From NCBI GenBank assembly GCA_903813345.2, contig CAIIXF020000008.1, positions 18,276,822 to 18,340,821 on the forward strand: DNA of 64,000 nucleotides. The letters run 5' to 3'. Positions 51,891 to 62,249 of this stretch are shown here, one piece after another (the stretch's first letter is position 1; each line of letters begins with the position of its first letter). The notes below the pieces were generated by a model, which was not told the DNA's origin, made no database searches, and was given only the letters and a program-made list of their open reading frames with translations. This DNA comes from Owenia fusiformis. Lineage: Eukaryota > Annelida > Polychaeta > Sabellida > Oweniidae. Both the position numbers and the translations under genes were made by a program.

Positions 51891-54584
51891 TTACGCCTAT
51901 GTGTTAAAACTTTACACAATATCAATATTTAAAACTGTATCTTGTAAGTGGCTTATTAAGCATCAGATCAATCACTAAGAACCCCTCTTATCTGCCGTTT
52001 GCGTTTGGAAGGATAAAGACAAAGGGGACGCGGCTACATATATATCGCGATAACGTGAAATCTTTATGACATATCCCTTCACCAGGGCCTACACCAATAT
52101 TCTTAACACCACTTATTAAAGGATGCATGCATCAAGGGGTAGACATCATTCAAAAGACATAAACATGGGGAAGGTTTGCATACGATGCAATTTGTACATG
52201 CAAGCTCATTTTTCACATATAAATTAATAAAGTCGATTCCTTGGGAATACGTTATTGGGTTCATAAGCGTAACGAGGAGAAGCGGTGGGTTCGCACCCCC
52301 TCCTACAAGCAATAAAAGGTACCATAAGGTAGAGGAAGAAAAGAGCATTTAATTGATTTTTTGTTTGAAGCTTAGGTTTGAAGGAAGTTGCATCATTTTC
52401 GTAAAAATTCAAAACAAATATTTTTTGTCTCATTTATGTCACGATCGCACCCCCCGACTGAAAACCTAAATATTTTGGTGATTGCATCACCCCTCCCCCC
52501 GACTGAAAGCTGGCTACGGCCCTGGGGTTTTATCGAAAACTATATCGTCAACATTTTATCATTATGCGGAAAGTCCAATATGAAATCTTAAATGGTAAAT
52601 ATGTTGCATTTATGGAGGGAATTCCACTGTAAACTATAATGTGAATGTTTGATATGAATACTTCCATACAACCATCAATATCCATTCTTTTGACATAAGA
52701 TGTTACAACAAAGGGAATATTGAAAACTACAGTGGTAAGAGCATCTTTCTGACTGCTAATTATGTGTATCAACATTTTGATTGCACCTCAGCTGGAGATT
52801 AAATCTTATAATAATTTGATCAAAGGGATTGTAATTCTCCCCAATTCGCTTATCTATGTTACAATCTGTATACTTGTTATATTGTGAGCGGTATGTGTTG
52901 ATAAACCAAAAAGATATGTTTTTCGGATATCAACATTTAGAAAAAAGTGTAAGATACCATTCTATATGTTTATCTTAGTGTTTAGCATAGGTAAGAATGG
53001 GGGATGGGCTGGCGGGGGTCCGTCTTTGAATAATTCCAAGGGGTTCATATATTATCACAATTTTGCTACAAAATCACTTGGAAAGTGCATGATTTGAAAG
53101 ATTATTTGGCCAAGGCGTCCGCTATTAACATGAGTATGAATTTTATAAAAAAAATTACTTGAATCAAAATCGAAGAATTCCTTGCCCCGTGTGTTCACCA
53201 TTCACCCGGGGGGTTTACACTCGGCTCAGGTGGGGTACCTTTTTTACATTTGGTATGTCAAGCCAATGGACCCACATTTTAAGACAGATTTTTCCATTTT
53301 TCTGGTATAAGAATCGGTGTGGAAAATATGTTACCCCTCAATTGTGGTACGGCATTGGTCCCGGGGCATTGGTCTAGTTGTTACACATATCCTTCATTTG
53401 AGGTTGTTTATGATCACTCAAAGATCTGCCTTCTTCTCGGGGCATTCGATATTTCGAATGGCCTTGGTCTTATATTCTGGATATTTGGTACCCGGGGGTA
53501 TGGCATTGGTTTATTTTAGTTTGTATGAGAACACATTTAATGCCATCCCCCCAAATTACAAATCTACATCTATTCTCTCTATCCCAAAGGTGGATCGGAA
53601 GCATGAAAAACAGATGCAGACTCGGGACAGTTGCAAGGGGGGCTATAATGGAGAAATTCGTTTTGATTTTGAGTCTAACTGAAATATTTTGTCACAAATA
53701 TTAATTAAATACGCAAATAGCCTGTTTTATTAAATGAGACTAAGGCAAAAAATCTATTCATTAAATCTAAAGCCTAGACGATATCTTCTGTAATCAAGGT
53801 GGTTTTGGTACACTTCCGCAATTATAAAAACAAAAACATAGACTAAGTTATTAATCTTTTGTTATCATATCAGATTAAGTCAGTTTTGTCTCCGATTGTT
53901 ATGCAGGTGTGTGTATCGACTCCAGTGAACAACATTAAGTGAATCAATCCTTGAAATTCCCAAATTCATTCCAAATTCTGGCCGTTAACCCCCCCCCCTC
54001 CCCCATGTCTCTTAATTACATTTATTTTGCAAATGATATATAAATTATAGATTAAAATATTTCATTTTCGAATTGCACAAAGGGCAACATGTGAAGATAA
54101 AACCGCGATCCTAAAGCTACTTGCGAAACAAAGTGGTTTATGGTCCCCAATATCATTATTATATTATTACCAATACAATGTACCTCTATGAATATCATAA
54201 ATTCACTCCTTTTTAATATCAATAGTCAAACATATTAAGTAGTATGCTACAGTTGGTTATCAATCGGAGTCCACGACCTATTGATTACTCTTTAATACAA
54301 AATTTAACCATTTTAGAATGGGTAACTCACACCCCCCCGTCCATGTCCATGAAGTGCGTAGACTGACATAATAGTGTCATTTATTAATTAAACATCACTG
54401 ATTTATGTTGAGACATTCAGTGCGATTATTTCATTTCTTTGTTCAAAAAGTTAAAGCACCAATTAAATACATATTTTTATCACACAAAAGGGGCAGAATA
54501 CTTGACCTTGTATCAATTCATATCCCTATAATTCTTTACAAGGGAATGTTTCTTACTAAAACATAAGCAGCGCCTAGGCGTCGA

Positions 54585-54610
54585 TGGGGGGGGGGGGGGG
54601 GGGGGGGGGT
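54585..54610. repeat. Poly-G tract
   Basis: An uninterrupted run of roughly 24 G inside the CACTA-like element; likely length-variable and hard to sequence exactly. Confidence 0.85.
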
Positions 54611-55611
54611 CAATCCGGTGTTCTCAGGCTATGTACAGCCAAGTATCCTGTTTATGTAAAAACCCTACGTTCCCGAATCACAATCAGACAATTAATTAGT
54701 ATATTTGCTGTGTCTAGCAATTGATCATAGAATTAGATGTTGCGAAAACTATGGGAACTTGTACCTGTCTGTTTATGGATAGGCTGGGAAAGAACAGCAG
54801 AGAGAATGGTACATTCGATTGAATATGCTTGTTTTGCCCAATTGTGTATTAAAATGCCCCTCATTTATCATATGTATGGTCACAAGTTAAGTCGGCGATA
54901 ATTTGTATTGACTTAACTTGAAACAAATTACTCCGAAATCCAAATACTCATCGAAAAGTAAGGTTATCTTTATATTAAGCTAATACAAAATAAATATATA
55001 AATAGGCCTGATGTATCAGTGTTTTCAAAGTTTATTGCACGTTTTATCCTTGAAACGCCTTTCTTTTTCTTATCACGATATGTATTTCCTTCACTTAGGA
55101 TCAATGCGTCGATTAGCATTGCCTGTAACTGATTTATATTTTCAAAAGGCGGCATGAAATTGCCAAAATGTTTAAATAAGTCAATGTGTCAGCGTACATA
55201 CAAAATAGTCTGTTAATAATATTTGCTACATGTACTTGTTCCAAACAGTCTGCGAAAGAATGATTAAAAAATATATCAATTAAAAGTATCAGAGAAAATA
55301 CTTGCAATCGTTAAAATACTGTATGTATTGCTAATGGTAATTAGGTTAGTTGTTTACACATAATTATGTTGTTCAGTGTGCCAAGAGCGTGTCAAGAGAT
55401 TCCATTAATTGTCACAGGGCGTGCAAAGACTTTTTGACATGGTCTTTACACGTCTTTGCACTGCGTGTGCCAAGAAGTGCAAAGAGGTGTAAAGAGTTGA
55501 ATTCATCGCGTGTCAAGAGGTGTAAATAATTGGCACGTCTAGAAACCCGGCGTGTAAAGACCAGTTTCTAGACGTGTCAAGAGTTGGAATCCCATATTTC
55601 ACGCAGTGGTA

Positions 55612-56211
55612 TCAGTTCTAAAATATATTTACACGTCGCACGAAACTGGGGACAATAAGCGTAACATTACGGGGTCAAAATACCAAAACAAAACAATGAG
55701 CAGTATAGAGCGCAAATAGCCTTATAACGTCAAAAACGACGAATTCAGTCAACCCAAAAAGAAAATACTTTATCCTTATTTAATCATGATAAAATTCACA
55801 AGGTAGCAAGATCTCGATGACAATTTTTCTAAAATGTTTTTGAGTTTTGGTAGTGAGTTAAAATTGATATGTATGGAATTTGTGGTAAAAATTCGATGCG
55901 TCACATTTTTTTCAAGTCCTGAAAATCAGCTCTTATTGAAAATTTACGAAATAAACAAAACGGTTATTGTTTTGTAAATATCGCCGTGACAATATTATGC
56001 AGTTATTTTTTTCAAATCAGACCTAAATTAGAAGGTTAAATCAAGGTAAACTTTTGGCCCGTCCCCTTCGCCTTAAAAACTTTGAAAATTCTAAAAGCTT
56101 TCATATTTAGAAAATAAATGCAAATGTTCCATTGAATTAAATTAGAAATTTTGGTGGGATTCTGATCATTATTTCAAAGGTTATCCCAATTTCAATGAAT
56201 CATGAAACGAC
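55612..56211. other. Intergenic, nothing recognised
   Basis: AT-rich spacer between two transposable elements without a supported gene. Confidence 0.3.
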
Positions 56212-56726
56212 GTGTTTTCTGGTTACATATATTTTACAAGTGGATCCAAGAGACCAAGTGGGCAAGTCCATTATTTTGCAGGGGTGGCAGGATAAACACA
56301 TATCAATTTCCACATACATTGCCTTATTAAAGAAAATCTACTAAAGTTTAGTAGTCAATAAATATCAGATCTGTACATTCATATTAAATGTTACACCAAT
56401 AGTCCATTTTCTCCACTTGATCACTCTTAGATTGAGCCAAGTATTGAATGATTGGAGGCAGTTTTGATCAATTTTGCAAAGGGTTAATTTTATTCTCATC
56501 TGTATCAACAAAACAGGAATATCCCAGAATTCATACAGTCATACTTCTGTTATGTAAACTATATCATCGATTGGCCAAGGGTTCATCTATAATCCTGGGA
56601 AATGACCTCTTCTGGACGTAAAGCGTGGGAACATCTGAAATGACCAATTCCCATGGTAGTGTGTCACCTGTCATTTCTCTGGAATGATGTACACTTTCCT
56701 CCAAAAGATTGGAAACAATTGTAGTA

Positions 56727-57173
56727 CAGTAAAACCTGTATATCTAACACCTCCCAATTTGAACATTTTTTGGTCCCGATTTTCCTCCCATTGACTCAAA
56801 TGTTAAAAAAAACTTGAAATGTGAACACCTCCCAATTTGAACAGTGAACAGTCATGTTTGAAAAATTAACTTATCTAGTCTGAACACTTTTCATAAAATA
56901 TCACTTGTTCCATACAAAATTGATCAAATATTTGAAAAAAACTTGAACGATCTCACTCATGGTGAGGCTTTCTAGGATGACCATACATTTGACTCGAATT
57001 TTCATGTCACTGTAATGCCATAAAGCTGTAGTCAAAAGAACTATAAATATTTATTGAGAATTTGTTCCTATTTCTTCAAAATCCGAAATCTTGCAAATGC
57101 AAAACCTCAAAATGTGAACACCTCCTAATCCGAAGGCTTTTAGCTGGTACCTCGGATTAGACAGGTTTTACTG
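56727..57173. mobile_element. Pogo/Tigger-like MITE nested in the 56221 element
   Basis: CAGTAAAACCTGTATATCTA at the left and CAGGTTTTACTG at the right, with TA on both sides. These are the typical pogo/Tigger termini. Inside, aacacctcccaatttgaaca occurs in variants. Confidence 0.82.
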
Positions 57174-57189
57174 TAGGTACAATCCCCTC

Positions 57190-57470
57190 TAAAAGTTACT
57201 GAAATCACTGGCTGGGAATTGGGTGTTCGCTTACACATAAGTGTTCAATAGAGTAGACTCATATGTTCGCGGGGCTCAGATCTTCACTAAAGAGGTGTTC
57301 ATTATGACAGTTTTACTGTGCTGAAATCACTGGCTGGGAATTGGTGTTCACTGTACACAGGTGTTCAATAGAGTAGACGCATGTGTTCACTGGGCTCAGA
57401 TCTTCACTAAAGAGGTGTTCATTATGACAGTTTTACTGTACTGAAATCAATCGCTGGGAATTCACTATAA
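57190..57470. repeat. Tandem repeat ~120 bp, two copies and a partial
   Basis: Units share tgaaatcactggctgggaat, caatagagtagac and gatcttcactaaagaggtgt followed by tcattatgacagttttactg. Confidence 0.82.
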
Positions 57471-57709
57471 ACAAAATTGAAATGTGTGTATCATGCCACC
57501 CCTGCAAAATAATTGACTCGCCCACTTGGTCTCTTGGGTCCACTTGCAAAATATATATAACCGTGTTTTCTAGCATCGAGCAAGATATTTGTAATCGTTA
57601 TGTTTCTTAAATGTACTAATTTTCTGAAAGCACTAATGATCAACTTTATACTCTAGCCATCGTTTATTCTAGGACTTTCTGAGAAATAATTGTGTTTCTT
57701 ATTTTATCC

Positions 57710-58025
57710 AATGATCTGTAAAATGAAGCCCTCTGATTGGTCAGTTCTTGTGCTGTACCAATCTGTATTGCTACTGAGATTGTCCCCGTTGATCATCTCC
57801 GTCGCAATACAGAAAATATTGGTACGGAGGGGACAATCTCAGTAGCAATACAGAGGATCACACGATAAAAACGTTATTGAATGATTTGAAGGGCAATACA
57901 GTATATATTCTGTCTCGATATTCTGTATTGGCACTCGACTTCGTCTCGTTCCAATACAGAATTTCTCGAGCAGAATATGTCCTGTATTGCACTTCAAATC
58001 ATTCAATAACTTATAGTGTATGATC
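57710..58025. repeat. Third copy of the 11501/11861 repeat
   Basis: atgatctgtaaaatgaagcc, ctctgattggtcagttcttg, attggtacggaggggacaat and ctcgagcagaatat in the same order as at 11501. Its internal inverted segments are better preserved than in the tandem pair. Confidence 0.8.
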
Positions 58026-58065
58026 CTATTACAGATTATATATAGATTAACAAAATGTGATCAGA

Positions 58066-58616
58066 TTCTAACTATTGAAAATGGATTCTACAGTTGGGGA
58101 CAAAAATAAATGACAGGTCGATTTTCGATCACCATTTCCTAATTATGGTCATCTGAAAGCCCATAATTTCCAATATTGTCTAGATACATATCCCTTAAAA
58201 TTTGTATATTTCACATTTTGTATAATCTCATCCACTGATGTATGGCCTCTTGAAAATTCTCTTATTTTTAACATGGGAAATTCTCACTTCAGCAAATCCA
58301 CCTGTCATTTATTTATGTCCCGAACTGTAGCAATACTCACCAATATTAATCCTACTTGTTGAGACTCGATCAACTTGAGTGTTCTTCTGAGAAAATGAGG
58401 ATTTCAGCGAAGGTGTAATTGAATTAACATGGAGATGCAATTGATTTCATCCTGCATATATGTAATGTAGATATACAAGATGAAATCAATTGCATCCCCA
58501 TTATATATAAGTAAATAATACCCTTGCTGAAATCCATCACCCAAGTTGATCGAGTCTCAACAAGTAGATTCATGTTGGTGAGTATTGCTAGAATCCATTT
58601 TCAATAGTTAGAATAT
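58066..58616. mobile_element. Inverted-repeat element, ends TTCTAACTATTGAAAATGGATTC
   Basis: Left end ttctaactattgaaaatgga, right end inverse tccattttcaatagttagaa. An inner hairpin, gatgcaattgatttcatc / gatgaaatcaattgcatc, lies at about 58433-58498. Related to 38038-39452. Confidence 0.75.
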
Positions 58617-59334
58617 GTATTCTTAAACGGGAGCTTTAAAGCTTAACTAAGTCCATTTTGAAATTTTTGTTTGGTACTAAAAATAAACTGCTCGTCGCCG
58701 TCGAACAAAATTTAAAAAACGTGCAATTTTTATCATCCCCTATCCGAAGTACAGAGTGTCTAAAAACTGAACCCAAATGAAACCTGAATAACTCTTTCTT
58801 CCTTCATCAAAAAAACTGAACTTTTCACTTGAGAAAGAACAATTATTTTTCAATTAATATAAAAACTTCGATCGATGCAGAGCTGAATTCAATGCCAAAC
58901 GTGGAAATTGGGTGATGGTGCTAAAACAAGCTTTTCTCTAAAACTAAATGGAACATTACTAAGTGAAAGTTTGTAACAAGCTTGTGAAAATTATAAATTG
59001 TATGTCTAATGACCAAATTCTATTACAAATTGGACTTAAGTGTAGAAAGAGATCCTTTAAACGGTATTACTTTTGATAATTGATTTTTCTTAATAATTTA
59101 AGCATTATTGACTTTACAACATCGTATCCATCTATTTTGATATCTTTAATCTGTAAACATGTGATAAATTTGTAGCTGTTTCTGACTAAAATAAATATAT
59201 ATTTCAAAAAATTCAAGAATATTACTTTATAACACTTAGAGTCATTTTACATTTTTTGTCTCAGACAAAATTTTGGGACACCAAAATCACTATTTGCGAT
59301 TTGCTCATACAACCCATGGTATTTTATCTTCTTA

Positions 59335-59635
59335 GTTTGTATTCGTGAATGCAACTAACGACTATCGGCTACCGGGTTAACCTATTAATTGGCATAAATT
59401 AACCCGTTAGTTTGAAGTTGCAATTTAAGAACAACCCGTTTGCCAACTAACAGTGACCACGTGACGTTTTTTGCCATTGTCGCATGATTGAACATACTTA
59501 AAATGTGTTTGAGTCTATGCACGTGCGCAAGATGTACTCTCGCTATTTACAATTTCGAACACCTCGATAAAAGCCATCTAATTGCAATCAACCCGGTAGC
59601 CGATAGCCGATATTTGCATTCGTGAATACAAGCTA
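59335..59635. mobile_element. MITE ~300 bp with ~40 bp inverted ends
   Basis: Left ttgtattcgtgaatgcaact then atcggctaccgggtt; the right end is the inverse with small changes. A diverged relative starts at about 27650. Confidence 0.75.
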
Positions 59636-59956
59636 AATTCTCATGAGCAAAGAAATAATACACATCATGATGGTATTTAAAGGGGCCCTTAATCTTTTGA
59701 GTACTTCCTGGGATTCGACTTCCCGCGGTAAAAACACTATACACACAAAACTACTACGGGTTTACACCACAGAGGGCGCTGGTGAAAAGAAACAAAAAAT
59801 CTAAATTTAAAATCGAGTTGATGGTTGATTGAAATCAATATTTATCAGTGCGATCACCAGTGTAAATGAACAAACTTTATATTTTATTTTGTTTATCTTG
59901 TTTATATATATATGTTTGGAAAAAGTAGGACGAAATGATTCGCTTTACTTCAAATA

Positions 59957-60513
59957 CAGGGTGGTAAAAAACTGGAAACCCGTACACCATTTTCCTAATA
60001 TCTTTATTATTTTAAGAAATAACTTTGCACATTTGTACATCACTCAATTTCCTACCAGCCTACCATATTTCATGACCATCTGATTGATAGTCACCATAAT
60101 ACAGCACTTTAAAGAACATTCCCGGTGGCCCCTATCGCGCTGAAGAGTAACCTACACATGTCATGTGCTCCAAAATGTCCCTACCTATGGGGATATGGCA
60201 GAGATAGAGTGTATAATAATGACCCCAGGACAATTGCAGACCTCAAAAGCGAGATCATCTGTATCATTCAGGCCATACCTGCTGAGGAATGCATTTGGAT
60301 CATTGGCATTTGGATCCAGCGCGATGATGGCCAAACCTGAAGCATGTTGTTCAAAGTGCCGTAAAATTGTGACTATTAGTCTGATGCTTATGAAATATGG
60401 TAGGGTGGTAGGAAATTGAATAATTTACAAATGTGTGAAATATCAGGGCGTAACTTTTTAGAATGACAAAGATATGAGGAAAATGCAGGGTTTACATTTT
60501 TTTGACCACCCTG
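59957..60513 (+). mobile_element. Internally deleted Tc1/mariner element with TA duplication
   Basis: Ends CAGGGTGGTAAAAAACTGGA and inverted CAGGGTGGTCAAAAAAATGT, flanked by TA. The related repeat at 25990 shows the uninterrupted site (cttcaaaTAtttgac), proving the insertion. It holds the transposase C-terminal fragment at 60125-60340. Confidence 0.9.
60125..60340 (+). pseudogene. C-terminal remnant of a Tc1/mariner (IS630-type) transposase
   Basis: The frame contains LWGYGRDRVYNNDPRTIADL then KSEI and IQAIPAEE. This matches the conserved transposase end 'FLWGxLKxxVYxxxPxTxxELKxxIxxxIxxIP'. Everything before (HTH, DDE core) has been deleted, and the WG segment is shifted near 60180. The element therefore cannot mobilise itself. 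Confidence 0.75.
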
Positions 60514-60719
60514 TATTTGACTTTTTGTGATGAGTTTGAACTCTATTGAAAATCGTTCAACATTCGGATAGATGGCGGAAAAAGCGGCCATATCTTTTTA
60601 TTTCAATGGCCTTTCAATGCAAAAACATTTTCAGTTTGTATTCATTTGTAATTGTTATTCAAAATAAAACTGCTAATTTTGTCTAATTCCCCACTCCTGC
60701 CCGGGTGTAGGGGTCTCGC

Positions 60720-61175
60720 GCAAATCTGAATAGTACATAATGTCACATTAAATTTTAAATTGTTCGATAAGTAATTACCACATCGTAAATTTCGAATAAT
60801 CTACAAACAATCGTAAATATACACACCGTCTATTCAGTTTTCAAAAATCATTGCCAAATGAAGTATTATTCAGAATTCAATTCTTGGGCAATAAACAGAA
60901 GTTATTTTCACCGATCGTAGACTATCGGTGCAGTATTTGGTTTCCTCGGAACGATTGTTGGACATATGTTATAATGGCTTCTGTTTGAATGAAATGGCCC
61001 TTGTTGTTATGGATTGTAAAAATTGAGCTCGAATAGTAGGCGCATGGGGGTATTAGTCATTGTTTCTTTTCACGGTGGATTATAGTTTAGGATAGTTGGG
61101 TTTTGTTTTTCCTTATGACTGGTATACACTTAGATGTTTTCTTTTTCTTGCTGGGTTCTTGGTCTTTGTTCCTTT
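60720..61175 (+). pseudogene. Rearranged relic of a second GABA-B-like receptor copy
   Basis: Several blocks resemble parts of the receptor gene at 21565-48628. 60734-60790 resembles the intron after exon 14 (taatgtcacattaaat). 60826-60870 resembles sequence just before exon 15. 60897-60957 resembles the last exon (cagaagttattttcaccgat ... ggtttcctcggaacg), with a small insertion. 60960-61175 resembles the intron after exon 9 (taatggcttc ... ttatggattgt; tttcttttcacggtggatta). Exon 15 itself is missing, and 3'-derived sequence precedes mid-gene sequence. Confidence 0.75.
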
Positions 61176-61807
61176 CCCTTTTGCAGTTGTACGTACATAT
61201 TCTGTTATAAATACGATTTGAATCTGGGTTGGCTAAATACATGGTATATGCATCAGAGTGTCCCTGAACATTATGGAAAGTGTATGTTAATAAGTCAATG
61301 AATAGTCTATCAATAACATTAAGTGAATTCTTTATTTCATAGAGTTCTGTGATGTTGTAAAGTGAAAATGAAATTACTAATCTTAGCCTAAGTGACGAAA
61401 TGATAAATTAGAGAACTTTGTATCTATTGAAACTCGACATGCCGTCCATAAAACATTTGTTTCACCTTAACGGCGCATTTTAGGAGTTCTTGTTTGCTAG
61501 AGTATAGTTATATAGAATGGTGTTTGATGTACTGTTCTATTTTATACCTCAAAAAGTGGTGCTACTGGTTGAGTACATACATGTAAAGTCACTTTAACTG
61601 ATAAACTATAATTCACCCGGTACATAGTAAAGGTTAAAAATCAATTACAAGTATAGTATGTAAAAGTGGATTCTATCTTTAGCTAAGTGAACCTTCTGCT
61701 GTATATGTTGAACTGTTAGTAACAGCGAGGAAAAATAAAGTGTAAATAAAAGACCTAGAGAGCGGGTACGTGGATATAGGCGGCTGGGTAACATAAATCG
61801 CAAGGTC
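61176..61807. other. Intergenic; upstream region of the next gene
   Basis: No repeat or coding stretch was recognised. It probably contains the promoter and 5' UTR of the gene starting at 61808. Confidence 0.3.
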
Positions 61808-61993
61808 ATGAGTTCGGAACCAAACGGAAGCTCAAATGCATCAACAAATGGATCCACGGGTGATGCAGTCAATAGTGTTACAAATGGCGACACAAATAGT
61901 GAAACAGATGGCAGTACAAACGTAAACCCTAAGAAGAAACTTCCCCCGATGTTTTTTGTACAGGGAACATATTATGATTGTGGATATCAACGA
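61808..61993 (+). CDS. First coding exon of a C45/acyltransferase-like protein (partial)
   Basis: 62 codons from ATG end CGA/GTGAGT in phase 0. The first ~45 residues are a low-complexity Ser/Asn/Thr/Gly leader (SSNASTNGSTGDAVNSVTNG). They are followed by KKKLPPMFFVQGTYYDCGYQ. The last part matches the opening strand of the acyl-CoA:6-aminopenicillanate acyltransferase / peptidase C45 family ('xxxVxGTxYExGxQxG'), which in animals includes the carcinine hydrolase Tan. In that family the catalytic Cys follows in later exons, beyond this window or unseen. No signal peptide is visible, suggesting a cytosolic protein. Assignment rests on a short motif. Confidence 0.55.
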
Positions 61994-62249
61994 GTGAGTA
62001 AGATTATTTTGACTTTTAGGTCTTTTAAGAAAATATGTTTATTCTGATTTTCCGATTCGCACAATAATGTCAGTAATATAGATTGTCAACAACAATCAAT
62101 TCTTCAAATTGAAAACTTTGTATTATTTTGCGTTCTTAAAGTATAGCCCGGTATGCTTTCAAGGCTAAAGATTAGTATTGTTATTTGGAAACTAGAACAT
62201 GATAGCCTACTTTCAGGTACACTAACTCGTTTTTCAACAAACCAAGATA

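Larger units (their letters stand above)
49477..55608. mobile_element. CACTA/EnSpm-like element, non-autonomous (~6.1 kb)
   Basis: Left end CACTGCGTCAAATGTGAAAT, inverted right end CACTGCGTGAAATATGGGAT, with a 3 bp flank GTA on each side. Sub-terminal regions (49500-49640, 55370-55600) hold many direct and inverted copies of cgtgtcaagag and gtgcaaagac. CACT- termini, a 3 bp TSD and clustered sub-terminal repeats are the CACTA signature. An additional diverged left end occurs at about 51165-51240. No transposase frame was recognised inside. Confidence 0.7.
56221..57562. mobile_element. MITE with ~90 bp inverted ends and perfect 9 bp TSD
   Basis: Left end ggttacatatattttacaag, inverted right end ggttatatatattttgcaag; homology continues through aagagaccaagtgggc and ttattttgcaggggtggca. 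Flanked by GTGTTTTCT at 56212-56220 and 57563-57571. It contains a younger Tigger-like MITE and a tandem repeat. Confidence 0.9.

Noticed and set aside
53159-53682. Overlapping plus-strand frames around GTFFTFGMSSQ
   Set aside because: Inside the CACTA-like element, no recognised motif, several competing frames in the same stretch.
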